Notes: a model not told the origin generated them from the letters alone. A stretch of DNA of 64,000 nt from Mucilaginibacter sp. MD40 (GCF_002288635.1 NZ_NRSW01000001.1:1280509-1344508); one strand, 5' to 3'. Shown: positions 16,768 through 25,470, numbered from the stretch's first letter. Numbers and translations: made by a program.

Positions 16768-16802
16768 ATAAAGGGATGCACATACTGGGCATCCCTTTTA
16801 TT
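16768..16802. terminator. Bidirectional terminator between peptide and JmjC genes
   Basis: Stem AAAGGGATGC (16770-16779) / GCATCCCTTT (16789-16798) with nine-base loop, T-rich on the plus side and A-rich upstream, so it can serve both convergent transcripts. Confidence 0.8.
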
Positions 16803-17647
16803 TAAAATTCTAAATTGTCTAAAAAAGATTTTACCATCTTTAAATATTCATCACTTGTTTCTTTTTTGGCTATATCTGTTGGGGTAAATATCTGCTGTGA
16901 GAGTATTTCCTCGTTTTTAATACTGCTTAAGGCGCTCCTGAACACATCCGCCCACGTATCGGGAAAAAGGCCTAACGTAAGGTGTACCGAAGATTCTTTA
17001 ACTGTTACTGCTTCATGAACCATTCCTCTTGGTATATAAAGCAAATCTCCCGGCAAAAGTTCTATTACTTTACAGGGTTCAATTCCTTCGTAATTAAGCT
17101 GTTTGTAAGACTCGCTTAGTATTGGTTGTTTCTTGTTGATATCATATAGGTTCCAGGTTTTTTTTCCGTATAACTGAAGTATTACTACATTGTGATTGTC
17201 GTAATGCGCGTTAAAGCCTTTCGCATTCTCAGGAGTAATAAAAATGTTTGTTTCCGTTCTGAAGTTTAGCAATCTTTCTAACTCAGCTGTAAAATTTGAT
17301 AAACTTTCAAGGCTATACTTCATTCTTTGCAACACAATGGTCGCGCCCTCATAAAAGCAATTAAACAGTTTATCAGTATTAATGATGGGTGCTGCAAAAG
17401 AATCTTCTGCAATATCTATGTCTGTGTATTCGATAAATGGTAATTCTAAACCATTACGCGCTACTCTGATTGATGGAAACCGGGTGTCTTGCTTTGATAA
17501 AAAATGATTGATGTCTTTTAAATCAATTATGTTTTTATAATAGTCAGCATCATTCCTTTTGATATTTAGAAACGCCTGGTCCCAATATTCGTTAAAAAAT
17601 TGTTTGTCAGGTATTGGCGACAGTATAAAATTAAAAAGATTATTCAT
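16802..17647 (-). CDS. JmjC/cupin-4 type Fe(II)/2-oxoglutarate oxygenase
   Basis: A 281-residue JmjC-like protein. The facial triad appears intact: H148 and D150 in FNAHYDNHN and H211 in PRGMVHEAV. Strand NVVILQLYGKKTWNLYD supplies a lysine in the usual 2-oxoglutarate-binding position, and PGDLLYIPRG is the family beta-turn. Such enzymes hydroxylate protein or peptide side chains. It lacks the C-terminal winged helix of ribosomal oxygenases (YcfD type), suggesting another substrate. It overlaps the preceding JmjC-like gene by eight bases and is clearly more AT-rich than the flanking housekeeping genes, hinting at transfer. A peptide precursor lies convergently 40 bases away. Confidence 0.8.
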   Translation of the reverse strand: MNNLFNFILSPIPDKQFFNEYWDQAFLNIKRNDADYYKNIIDLKDINHFLSKQDTRFPSIRVARNGLELPFIEYTDIDIAEDSFAAPIINTDKLFNCFYEGATIVLQRMKYSLESLSNFTAELERLLNFRTETNIFITPENAKGFNAHYDNHNVVILQLYGKKTWNLYDINKKQPILSESYKQLNYEGIEPCKVIELLPGDLLYIPRGMVHEAVTVKESSVHLTLGLFPDTWADVFRSALSSIKNEEILSQQIFTPTDIAKKETSDEYLKMVKSFLDNLEF

Positions 17648-18740
17648 TATTAATTTTTAACAAACCTTTCTCGATCAGTACTTCTATAAATTTTATATCA
17701 TTTTCTTCAACAGTCAAAGCTTCTCTAACAGTTAGTCTGCCAACGGCCACAATTTTTTCTACAATATCATATTGAGCTTTATTAATAAATAAGCTGTTAT
17801 TGGTAAGTTTCAAAAGTGCATAATTATCGGGATCTCCGATCAATATTTCAGTAGCCGGCACTTGTCTTATCGCCACTATGGTTTCAGATGAGATAGACTT
17901 TAATTGAAGGTAATCGAAGAACCTGTCAGACTGATCTACATAATTTATTGTAATGCAATTTTTTTCGATCGTATTTTTAAAAACTAAGCCAGCTTCGTTT
18001 TCTATGAGATTTTTAATCTCCTCTAATTTTTCAGAAAAGTCATGATCACAAAATTGGGGAATAATAGATTCGCGAATAATGCTGTAATTTTCAATTACAT
18101 GTTCCAATGTATCGCTTAGTAAATTATAAAATGTGGGTGTATTTAAATGCAGTTGAAGGATTATAACATCTTCGCTAACTGCTGAATAAGCTATTTCTTC
18201 CTCACTAATATATAACAAGTCGCCGGCGGCTAAGTGTTTAAAATCTGTATCATCTGTTTGAGCAGATAAAATGCCTGAAATAATTAAGTGAAGGCAATTT
18301 TTGGTATTTCTAAGAATCGTATCTCCTTTTTTTACTGGAATAAGAAAAAGTGAGATATCAATACAGGTATTGAATTCCTTTACAAGCCCAAATTGGCATT
18401 TTCTAACGCCGGAAAAACTTTTTTCAGGATTTTTTATACAAATAATTTCACCATTCTTATAGTGTTCAAGCAGTGCAGGCGGATAAACGAGCCTCTCGTT
18501 GGTAAATTGTCTCGCTTCAATAGGTTTTGCATACTCATCTATGGGTATAATACTCTCAAGCAGGCTAACGTCGGAAAAGCGGAGGTCTCTTCGTTTAAAA
18601 AAGCTTTCAATCTGTTCTTTACAGATGATGGTGTTGTAATAGGAATTATCATTACGCTGAATCAATAACGTCTTTTTGCCCCAAAAATCAGTGCGAAAAA
18701 GCTCGATATCAATTGAGCCTAATAAATGCCTAAATGTCAT
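17640..18740 (-). CDS. Degenerate JmjC-like protein with C-terminal helical domain
   Basis: A 366-residue paralogue of the next gene; shared features are the N-terminal WGKKTLLIQRND-type segment, LFLIPVKKGD and AAGDLLYIS. Aligning the two, the iron-binding positions become L143, N145 and A184 instead of His, Asp, His, so it is probably catalytically dead. The C-terminal 110 residues are absent from the paralogue; the last about 60 (INKAQYDIVEKIV..LTVREAL..IKFIEVLIEKGLLKI) look like a small winged helix, comparable in outline to PqqD-type leader-binding domains. A substrate-recruiting partner is a reasonable guess. AT-rich. It starts 11 bases after the methyltransferase gene. Confidence 0.65.
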   Translation of the reverse strand: MTFRHLLGSIDIELFRTDFWGKKTLLIQRNDNSYYNTIICKEQIESFFKRRDLRFSDVSLLESIIPIDEYAKPIEARQFTNERLVYPPALLEHYKNGEIICIKNPEKSFSGVRKCQFGLVKEFNTCIDISLFLIPVKKGDTILRNTKNCLHLIISGILSAQTDDTDFKHLAAGDLLYISEEEIAYSAVSEDVIILQLHLNTPTFYNLLSDTLEHVIENYSIIRESIIPQFCDHDFSEKLEEIKNLIENEAGLVFKNTIEKNCITINYVDQSDRFFDYLQLKSISSETIVAIRQVPATEILIGDPDNYALLKLTNNSLFINKAQYDIVEKIVAVGRLTVREALTVEENDIKFIEVLIEKGLLKINNE

Positions 18741-18751
18741 CGCTTAACGCT

Positions 18752-19399
18752 TTACTTAATACATTCAAATTTAACTACCAGTTCCCAGCGTTTTGGGTTT
18801 TCAACCAGTTTAAACATAGGGTCGGCCGAGTCATTGAACTCGCAACGGCGAATGTTGGTAAAACCTGCATCGCGTAACTCTTTTTCGGTAGATTCCCAGT
18901 CCCAAAGCCAAAGGTGTTCCAGGTAGCCAAACAAATGTTTGGTAACCGCCTTAAAGCTGCGCGGCCTTACTTCAACACCCATCATCATCCGTTTGATCAG
19001 GCGGATGGATGCTTCCGGGTCATGCTTTACATCTTTATCGGTAATATAATCGCGTACCAATACTTCCAGGTCGGGCATAATTATCCTGAAAATACCGCCG
19101 GGTTTCAGCATTTTATAGGTATTGCGTAACGCTATCCTGAAATGTTCCAGCGACATATGTTCCAGCACGTGCGAGCAGTACACGCCATCGGCAGTGTTAT
19201 CCTTTATCCCTGGCAGGCCTTTGGTAATATCGCCGTACTGCACATTTTTATCAAAAACCTGCCCCAGGCTGTTCTTAAGCAGGTAGCCGATCACCGGCGT
19301 ATTCTGGATCACCAGGGTAGGCGAAACATCAAAGTTTTTCCATTCAGGAGGTGCGGTTTGTCCGCAACCGTAGTGCACGTACAATTTATTATCAGGCAT
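18752..19399 (-). CDS. Class I SAM-dependent methyltransferase
   Basis: A 215-residue cytosolic methyltransferase: LYVHYGCGQ is the SAM-binding glycine motif, GDITKGLPGIKDNTADGVYCSHVLEHMSLE is motif II plus the His-rich helix, and LKPGGIFRIIMPDLE is motif III. This subtype is often found in exopolysaccharide loci and the substrate is unknown. It is the first gene of the minus-strand run with both JmjC-like genes, but its base composition matches the chromosome rather than the JmjC genes, so a functional link is uncertain. It is divergent from a glycosyltransferase gene, which supports a polysaccharide role. Confidence 0.85.
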   Translation of the reverse strand: MPDNKLYVHYGCGQTAPPEWKNFDVSPTLVIQNTPVIGYLLKNSLGQVFDKNVQYGDITKGLPGIKDNTADGVYCSHVLEHMSLEHFRIALRNTYKMLKPGGIFRIIMPDLEVLVRDYITDKDVKHDPEASIRLIKRMMMGVEVRPRSFKAVTKHLFGYLEHLWLWDWESTEKELRDAGFTNIRRCEFNDSADPMFKLVENPKRWELVVKFECIK

Positions 19400-19554
19400 G
19401 GTGTATGGGTAGTTATGCGGTTTTAAAGGTAGGGGAAAAATTATAGATAATTTTAAAGCATATCTTATATTTTTAACAAAAATTAAGCTTTTTGCGCATC
19501 AAATAGTTTAAGTACCACGTTAAAAAGGTAGTTTAGACACTCACAAAAACATCC

Positions 19555-20751
19555 ATGTTAAAAAACCGAAACATACTTTGCATCAGCGGTACCGAGTGGA
19601 ATGGTAATTACATTAAGGCCGTGGTAGAGTTAATGAAAGTATTATCGGTGGGTAACAGGGTGCTTTTTGTAGAGAATGCTTATACCTACAAGGATGCCCT
19701 GCTTGGCGTTAACAATAAGGATAAGATAGATTTTAAAAAAGTTTTCGGGTTAAGGAGCCGCATCAGGCAGGTGCAAACCGAAGGCGGCGGCGTGGTGCAT
19801 GTACTGTTTCCGCCGTTGGTTTTCCCGGTGAGCTTTTTACCGGAAGGAGCCCTTTACAGTAACCTGCTAAAGTTTAACGGATGGCTGCTGCGAAGGACGG
19901 TAAAAAAGGCCTTGAAGCGGCTCCATATGCAAGAGGAGCTGATCAACTTTACCTCCTTTAACCCCGGTATGGGCGTAATGACAGGGCGAAAATTCAATGA
20001 AAAAACACTTATTTACCATTGTTATGATGAGATAAAAGGCGCCGCGGCGTGGCTTAGCCGGCACGGGCTGCGCCTGGAAGCCCTGTTCATGAAAATGGCC
20101 GACGCGGTAATTGTTACCTCGCAGGGGCTGTATGAGAGCAAAAAGGACGGCAGCAAACAATGCTACATTGTAAAAAACGCCGTAAAGGTTGACCTGTTTA
20201 AAAAGGGGTTCAAAAGTGAGCCCGATACTTCTAAAACCATTGTAGGTTATGTAGGCACTATTGATGAACGCAGCAACTACGATATACTGGAACATTTGTT
20301 TACCCATATGCCCGATGCGCAATTTGTATTTGTTGGTCGCATCCTGAGCGAGCGGGGCTTAAATATCCTTAAAAAGTACCCCAATGTGAAGGTAGAGGGA
20401 GCAAAGCGCCCCGAGGAATTACCGGCCTACCTGCAAACGTTTAGCGCAGGTATTATCCCCTTTGTTAAGGACGACCTCACCAGTGGTATTTACCCCATGA
20501 AAATAAACGAATACCTGGCCGCAGGGCTGCCGGTAGTGAGTACCAATTTTGGAGACATGAGCGATTTTGCCGGCCTGGTGAAGATAACCGACGAAAAGGA
20601 GGATTTTTTAAACGCTTTAAAAGAGGAGATCGCTCAGGATAATGCCGCCAAAAGGGCATCGCGCTTAAAAATGGCCGAAAGCAATACCTGGGAAAAGCGG
20701 GCGGGAGAACTGTCTGACGTAATTGAGCGGGTAGAAGCAGGGCTGCAATAA
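19555..20751 (+). CDS. Glycosyltransferase, GT4/GT-B type
   Basis: A 398-residue cytosolic GT-B enzyme. The N-terminal Rossmann half starts ILCISGTEWNGNYIKAVVELM; the C-terminal donor domain has KTIVGYVGTIDERSNYDIL and the GT4-like run GIIPFVKDDLTSGIYPMKINEYLAAGLPVVSTNFGD, where the acidic E of NEYLAAG contacts the nucleotide sugar. Likely adds a sugar to a cell-surface glycan, with donor and acceptor unknown. Divergent from the methyltransferase gene across a 155-base AT-rich gap. Confidence 0.85.
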   Translation: MLKNRNILCISGTEWNGNYIKAVVELMKVLSVGNRVLFVENAYTYKDALLGVNNKDKIDFKKVFGLRSRIRQVQTEGGGVVHVLFPPLVFPVSFLPEGALYSNLLKFNGWLLRRTVKKALKRLHMQEELINFTSFNPGMGVMTGRKFNEKTLIYHCYDEIKGAAAWLSRHGLRLEALFMKMADAVIVTSQGLYESKKDGSKQCYIVKNAVKVDLFKKGFKSEPDTSKTIVGYVGTIDERSNYDILEHLFTHMPDAQFVFVGRILSERGLNILKKYPNVKVEGAKRPEELPAYLQTFSAGIIPFVKDDLTSGIYPMKINEYLAAGLPVVSTNFGDMSDFAGLVKITDEKEDFLNALKEEIAQDNAAKRASRLKMAESNTWEKRAGELSDVIERVEAGLQ

Positions 20752-20813
20752 AGCCGTTGCCATACCGGTAATTTCGCTACTCCGAAAAAAATGCGTTATT
20801 TGACTGCCTGTTT

Positions 20814-22034
20814 ATGAACCCTTACGAACAAAAACGACGCTGGAAATATTTTTTGCTCGCCTTCGCGGTAGTTATTGCCAGCGGCTCAGTTTTCTATACC
20901 AGTTACCTTGTTAAAAACATTGCGCGAAGCGAGCGTACACGCGCGCAGGTATGGGCACTGAGCATGAAACAACTGGCCAATACCTATGATAACGATTTTC
21001 TATCATATGTTTTCGCGGTGCGCGACAGCCTGGTGGTGCCTGCCATTTTAACCAATACAAAAGGACAGATACAGACCACCCGTGGGCTGGACACCACCAA
21101 AACCTATATCAAGCTTGATCCGCAGGAGTTAAAGGCCAGTAAGAAAACCTACGACCCACAATACTTTCAGGACGAACTGGCCTACATGAAAAGCCAGCAC
21201 GAACCCTTTAAGATCACGATGCTGAATGATACCTTCCTGGTATATTATAAAGATTCGGCCCTGCTTACGCAGTTAAAGATTTTCCCTTACATACAGCTGT
21301 CGGTAATAGCTATATTTTTGGTGGTGGCATACACGGCCTTCAGCTCGTCGCGGCGATCGGAACAGAACCAGGTTTGGGTAGGCCTGGCAAAAGAAACCGC
21401 ACACCAGTTGGGTACGCCTATATCATCACTCATGGCCTGGATTGAGCTGATGAAGGAAAAGTTCAACGCCGAAAACGACCCGCTGATGGGCGAAATGGAA
21501 AACGATGTTAAACGCCTGGAAATTGTGGCCGACCGTTTCTCCAAGATAGGCTCCAAACCTCAGCTGGAAGACCACTCCGTATATACGGTGGTAAAAGATT
21601 TTGTTGATTATTTTAGGGTGCGCGTAAGCAGCCGCATTACTTTTGAAATGACCGGCAACCGCCGCCTTATAGCAGGGCTTAACATCCCGTTGTTTGATTG
21701 GGTGCTGGAAAACCTGTTAAAAAATGCCGTAAACGCTATTGAGGGGCCGGGTACCATTAAAGTACAGATACACGGAAATAAGCAGAAGAAACTTATCTTT
21801 ATTGATATCAGCGATACGGGTAAAGGTATACCACGGTCTAAGTTTGATACTGTTTTCCAGCCTGGTTACACCACCCGCCAGCGTGGCTGGGGGCTGGGTT
21901 TATCGCTTACCAAGCGTATTATCCAGAACTATCATAACGGGCAGATATTTGTAAAGGACTCTGAAATAGGCAAAGGAACCACCTTCAGGATAGTACTCAA
22001 AACTATTAAATATGATAAAGAAACCAAGGTATGA
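20814..22034 (+). CDS. Membrane sensor histidine kinase
   Basis: A 406-residue two-component sensor. Membrane segments lie at about 12-32 (YFLLAFAVVIASGSVFYTSYL) and 158-178 (IFPYIQLSVIAIFLVVAYTAF), enclosing a roughly 125-residue periplasmic domain. The phospho-acceptor H197 is in AKETAHQLGTPISSL. The HATPase_c domain follows: NLLKNAVNAI (N box), ISDTGKGIP (G1) and FQPGYTTRQRGWGLGLSL (F/G2). No response regulator is adjacent, so this is an orphan kinase here. The 3' end overlaps the DinB gene by 23 bases, implying translational coupling. Confidence 0.9.
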   Translation: MNPYEQKRRWKYFLLAFAVVIASGSVFYTSYLVKNIARSERTRAQVWALSMKQLANTYDNDFLSYVFAVRDSLVVPAILTNTKGQIQTTRGLDTTKTYIKLDPQELKASKKTYDPQYFQDELAYMKSQHEPFKITMLNDTFLVYYKDSALLTQLKIFPYIQLSVIAIFLVVAYTAFSSSRRSEQNQVWVGLAKETAHQLGTPISSLMAWIELMKEKFNAENDPLMGEMENDVKRLEIVADRFSKIGSKPQLEDHSVYTVVKDFVDYFRVRVSSRITFEMTGNRRLIAGLNIPLFDWVLENLLKNAVNAIEGPGTIKVQIHGNKQKKLIFIDISDTGKGIPRSKFDTVFQPGYTTRQRGWGLGLSLTKRIIQNYHNGQIFVKDSEIGKGTTFRIVLKTIKYDKETKV

Positions 22035-22527
22035 TGAGTACCGGCCTTATTTTGCCACGTACATTGATCTGGTGCCCGATAATGCCGATGTATTGCAGGT
22101 GTTAAAGGATAACCAGCAAAAAACATTTGACTTTTTTAGCAGCCTATCCAATGAGCAGGCCATGTATACCTACGCCGAAGGCAAATGGACCTTAAAAGAG
22201 GTATTGGGGCATATGATCGATACGGAAAGGGTATTCTCTTACCGGGCCTTTGTTTTCTCGCGGGAGGATATCTCGCTGCCGGGTTTTGACCAGGACACCT
22301 ATATCAACAGTACCGATTATAACAACCGCGATATACTCGACCTGGCAGGCGAGTACAAAGCCTTGCGCGAGGCCACATTGTATTTATACCGTTCGTTTAG
22401 CCATGAACAGCTCACACGCTCAGGTGTTGCAAGCGGTAATCTGGTGAATGTAGCCGCATTGGTTCACATGACTGCCGGGCACGAACTTTATCACCTCAAT
22501 TTGATTGAGGAAAGGTACCAGCAATAA
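22012..22527 (+). CDS. DinB-family (YfiT-like) protein
   Basis: A 171-residue four-helix-bundle protein. The metal-binding His triad of DinB/YfiT hydrolase-like proteins appears in VLGHMIDTERVF and AGHELYHLNLIEER, with WTLKEVLGHM as the family helix. Members include thiol S-transferases and damage-inducible proteins; this one is uncharacterised. It is coupled to the upstream histidine kinase by overlapping reading frames and ends at a hairpin terminator. Confidence 0.83.
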   Translation: MIKKPRYDEYRPYFATYIDLVPDNADVLQVLKDNQQKTFDFFSSLSNEQAMYTYAEGKWTLKEVLGHMIDTERVFSYRAFVFSREDISLPGFDQDTYINSTDYNNRDILDLAGEYKALREATLYLYRSFSHEQLTRSGVASGNLVNVAALVHMTAGHELYHLNLIEERYQQ

Positions 22528-22561
22528 AAAAGCAGCGCTGATTGCTCAGCGCTGCCTTTTA
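22528..22561. terminator. Terminator after DinB gene
   Basis: Stem GCAGCGCTGA (22532-22541) / TCAGCGCTGC (22546-22555) with TTGC tetraloop and CTTTT tail. A-rich on its other side, so it may also end the convergent DUF6249 transcript. Confidence 0.85.
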
Positions 22562-22576
22562 CGTTAACTGGCGCGC

Positions 22577-22936
22577 TTATTCCGGGCGGTGATTTTCGTG
22601 CAGCTCCTTTTTCTCTATCCGGTAGGAGATGATCAGGCCTATGCCGCCAAATATACCTATCAGCGCGAAGTAGATAGCCGCGTTTTCGTCGCTGTTGCTT
22701 GAGTACATGTTGCGGTCCAGTAAAAAGGCCAGGAACAAACCAAGGCCGGAGCCTACAAGCAGTAACCCCCACTTAAGGTTTTCCCAGGGGGCGGGTTTAG
22801 GTCTGTTTACCCTGGGGTCCATACCGCGCTCTATCATTGCCATACGTTCGCGGTTCCTCATGTAAAAGATCCCGAAAATTAAAGCGAAAAGGCCAAGGGG
22901 CACTAAAATGGGTATTAATATTTCTGCGTTATCCAT
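22577..22936 (-). CDS. DUF6249-like small membrane protein
   Basis: A 119-residue inner-membrane protein with three predicted membrane segments: ILIPILVPLGLFALIFGIFY, WGLLLVGSGLGLFLAFLL and AAIYFALIGIFGGIGLIISY. A basic loop after the first (RNRERMAMIERGMDP) carries the conserved pattern of the DUF6249 family. Function unknown. It is divergent from the ECF sigma / anti-sigma pair and may be part of its regulon or signalling, a neighbourhood reported as frequent in Bacteroidota but not checked here. Confidence 0.72.
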   Translation of the reverse strand: MDNAEILIPILVPLGLFALIFGIFYMRNRERMAMIERGMDPRVNRPKPAPWENLKWGLLLVGSGLGLFLAFLLDRNMYSSNSDENAAIYFALIGIFGGIGLIISYRIEKKELHENHRPE

Positions 22937-23174
22937 GATATGTATTTTTTTGTTGTTAACTGATTTGTTTAAAGTGCTGCAGCACTATGGTGTATTTGAA
23001 TGCTATGACCACATAATTTTTAAACAGGTTACACCCTATGCATAAAAAAGTACAGATTTTTTAGGGCCTCATTCGCACCCATCCTATATGATTAGTGTAC
23101 AAGCTATGTAATAGTTAAAAATGTTAAATTGGCATGTAACCTAATTTACGGAAGTGTTGTCAGAGTAGATAGTA

Positions 23175-23756
23175 ATGCAAAGCAAGCTTTCTGACATAGA
23201 ACTTATACAAGATACGCTCAATGGTGACCAGTCGGCCTATGCCGCCCTGGTGAAACGCCACCAGCGTTTAGTGTTTACGCTTGCTATGCGTTTTGTAAAA
23301 AACCGGGAAGATGCCGAAGAAGTAGCGCAGGATTGTTTTGTGAAGGCTTATAGATCGCTTAGTTCGTTTCAGCAGCAATCTAAATTCTCTACCTGGCTAT
23401 ATACTATTGTTTACACCACAGCTATGACGCTGCTGCGTAAGAAAAGGGTAGATACGTCGTCGATAGATGACGAGTCTACTTATATGCAGATCGAGAATAA
23501 GACATACGGAATGGACGAGCACAGTGCCGAAGGCAGATCGCGCTCGTTTTATTTAAACAAGGCTATTGATGAACTGATGCCTGATGATGCTACCGTTATT
23601 ACGCTGTTTTATAAAGGCGAGCAATCATTAGAGGAGATAAGTAAAGTAATGGGTATAGAACCCAACACGGTAAAGGTTAAACTTTTCAGGGCCCGGCAGC
23701 GTTTAAAACAAAACCTCGAACGCAGCCTGGGAAATGAAGTAAATGAATTGATATGA
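23175..23756 (+). CDS. ECF-type RNA polymerase sigma factor
   Basis: A 193-residue sigma-70 family protein of ECF architecture. Region 2 includes YAALVKRHQRLVFTLAMRFVKNREDAEEVAQDCFVKAYRSL and FSTWLYTIVYTTAMTLLRK. Region 4 includes ELMPDDATVITLFYKGEQSLEEISKVMGIEPNTVKVKLFRARQRL. It directs polymerase to a stress or envelope regulon and is presumably held by the next gene's product. Its stop overlaps the ATG of that gene (ATGA). Confidence 0.93.
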   Translation: MQSKLSDIELIQDTLNGDQSAYAALVKRHQRLVFTLAMRFVKNREDAEEVAQDCFVKAYRSLSSFQQQSKFSTWLYTIVYTTAMTLLRKKRVDTSSIDDESTYMQIENKTYGMDEHSAEGRSRSFYLNKAIDELMPDDATVITLFYKGEQSLEEISKVMGIEPNTVKVKLFRARQRLKQNLERSLGNEVNELI

Positions 23757-24244
23757 GTACAATTGAAGAAAAGCTATGGGATTATATCGACGGAAACTGC
23801 ACTCCGCAAGAGGCTGAAGCGATAAAAATGCTCATAGAAACCGACGAAGTGTACCATAAAAAGTACAATGAGTTGCAGGTACTGAACAGTACCATAGATG
23901 GGATGGAAGAAGATGAACCCTCAATGGCATTTACTTACAACGTAATGGAGTGCATAAGGGCCGAAGAAGCGCGCGTGCCTTTAAAAGCCCGTGTGGACAG
24001 TCGCATTATCTGGGGTATATCGTTATTCTTCATCCTTACCATTGCTGTATTGCTGGTGTACGCGTTAAGTTCCATAAAACTGTCGGCACCGGGGAAATTA
24101 ACAGATTACACCAAGGTACCCGTTAGCCAATTAAATGGCTTGTTTACAGGGCCTATAGGTAAAGGGTTCTTATTCTTTGATATGGTAATGGGTTTGTTCG
24201 TAATGGATAAGGTATTACGCCGCCGTGGCATGTCAAAGGGGTAA
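23753..24244 (+). CDS. Putative membrane anti-sigma factor
   Basis: A 163-residue protein. The cytoplasmic N-terminus (about 1-80: LWDYIDGNCTPQEAEAIKMLIETDEVY) resembles anti-sigma helices without the zinc HxxxCxxC motif. A membrane segment is at about 87-107 (IIWGISLFFILTIAVLLVYAL) and a second hydrophobic stretch near the C-terminus. The four-base overlap with the sigma gene is the main evidence for function. The 318-base gap that follows holds a dyad and an isolated terminator. Confidence 0.72.
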   Translation: MSTIEEKLWDYIDGNCTPQEAEAIKMLIETDEVYHKKYNELQVLNSTIDGMEEDEPSMAFTYNVMECIRAEEARVPLKARVDSRIIWGISLFFILTIAVLLVYALSSIKLSAPGKLTDYTKVPVSQLNGLFTGPIGKGFLFFDMVMGLFVMDKVLRRRGMSKG

Positions 24245-24402
24245 AAATGTCACTATATGTAGACAAAATTTCAACGTGTTAATGGCTATTTGTCAGTACT
24301 ATATATAAATTTAATTTACAAAAAGCCCCTGGTGGTGTCTGTTTGACACATAAGGGTTGTGCTGGTGATATTTTGGTATAGTGTTTGTTATTAAATCAAC
24401 AT

Positions 24403-24484
24403 ACCGGTAAACTTACCGGTTAATTGTGATAAGGTTTAGGTTGAAAGTCCTCCGGAGCAAGTCTGGAGGGCTTTTATTTTTTTA
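24403..24484 (+). ncRNA. Dyad plus isolated terminator, possible small RNA
   Basis: In the 318-base gap 24245-24562, a perfect dyad ACCGGTAA-AC-TTACCGGT (24403-24420) is followed by a G.U-tolerant stem AAAGTCCTCCGGA / TCTGGAGGGCTTT (24444-24473) and a T-rich tail. The terminator is about 200 bases past the anti-sigma gene and has no gene just upstream. It could end a long 3' UTR or a small RNA; no promoter was clear. Confidence 0.3.
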
Positions 24485-24562
24485 AGGAAATTAGCAACTG
24501 GCATTAAACCATTTCACAAAAATTTCATCTGTTAATTGTTACCTTAGTGGTAAATTTTTACG

Positions 24563-25417
24563 ATGAGAAAAACTAAGATCTATCTGTTTGCCATATTATT
24601 TTTATGCGCGGGCTTAAACAGCTACGCTCAGCAGGAGCCACGCATACCCGAGGCAAGCTCAACCCAAACTATTATCCAGGATTTTGGCCTTGGCAAAATA
24701 AGCATCACCTATTCGCGGCCAAACGTAAAGGGCCGTAAGATATTTGGCGGTATTAACCCTTACGGGCAGGTTTGGCGTACAGGTGCTAACGCGGCTACTA
24801 CCATTAACTTTACCGAGAATGTGGTTATTGAGGGCCACAAGGTAGCACCCGGTACTTATTCGCTTTTTAGTATTCCTAATAAAGATGTATGGACCATTAT
24901 TCTCAACAAAACGGTTAAACAGTGGGGTGCTTACTCTTATAAAGAGGCCGATGATTACCTGCGCTTTAATGTTAAACCCATCAACGTAAAAGAAAAAAGG
25001 GAAACGTTTACCATCTCTTTCGCCAACTCTACCACCAAAAGTACCGATATGTACATTGTTTGGGACCATACCGCCGTACCTATCCACATGGAAACGGATG
25101 ATGATGCCCAAATTACTGCCAACATTGATAAGTTGATGCAGGGTGAGATAAAAAAACGCCCTTATTTTAATGCTATACAGTATTACTATGAAAACAATAA
25201 GGACCTGAAGAAAGCCATGCAATGGGCTTTAGAGGCTGAAAAGCTGGAGCCATCCGCGCCATGGTTCAAATTATGGAAAGCACGTATTCAATTAAAAATG
25301 GGCGATAAAGCCGCGGCTATTGCCACCGCCAAAGAGGGGATAAAGCTTGCTAAAGATAGTAACGACGATGAGTACGTACGCCTTAACGAGGCTGTAATTG
25401 ACCAGGCTAAAGATTGA
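24563..25417 (+). CDS. DUF2911 exported protein with TPR-like tail
   Basis: A 284-residue protein with signal peptide (KIYLFAILFLCAGLNSYAQQ). The DUF2911 domain (about 25-180) has the family core SITYSRPNVKGRKIFGG, YGQVWRTGANAATTINF and VAPGTYSLFSIP. The C-terminal 90 residues (AIQYYYENNKDLKKAMQWALEAEKLEPSAPW...ARIQLKMGDKAAAIATAKEGI) look like two TPR helices. Periplasmic; function unknown. Ends at a strong terminator. Confidence 0.87.
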   Translation: MRKTKIYLFAILFLCAGLNSYAQQEPRIPEASSTQTIIQDFGLGKISITYSRPNVKGRKIFGGINPYGQVWRTGANAATTINFTENVVIEGHKVAPGTYSLFSIPNKDVWTIILNKTVKQWGAYSYKEADDYLRFNVKPINVKEKRETFTISFANSTTKSTDMYIVWDHTAVPIHMETDDDAQITANIDKLMQGEIKKRPYFNAIQYYYENNKDLKKAMQWALEAEKLEPSAPWFKLWKARIQLKMGDKAAAIATAKEGIKLAKDSNDDEYVRLNEAVIDQAKD

Positions 25418-25437
25418 TCTGGCTCAAAAAATATGAT

Positions 25438-25470
25438 GAAAGCCCTGAATAACTATTCAGGGCTTTTTTT
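25438..25470 (+). terminator. Terminator after DUF2911 gene, overlapping CDF gene end
   Basis: Stem AAGCCCTGAAT (25440-25450) / ATTCAGGGCTT (25455-25465), four-base loop, then seven or more T. The right arm contains the stop codon of the convergent CDF gene (25457-25459). Confidence 0.9.

Noticed and set aside
18752..19399. Methyltransferase as a firm member of the JmjC peptide locus
   Set aside because: Same strand and close spacing, but its composition matches the chromosome and the family usually belongs to polysaccharide loci; left open.
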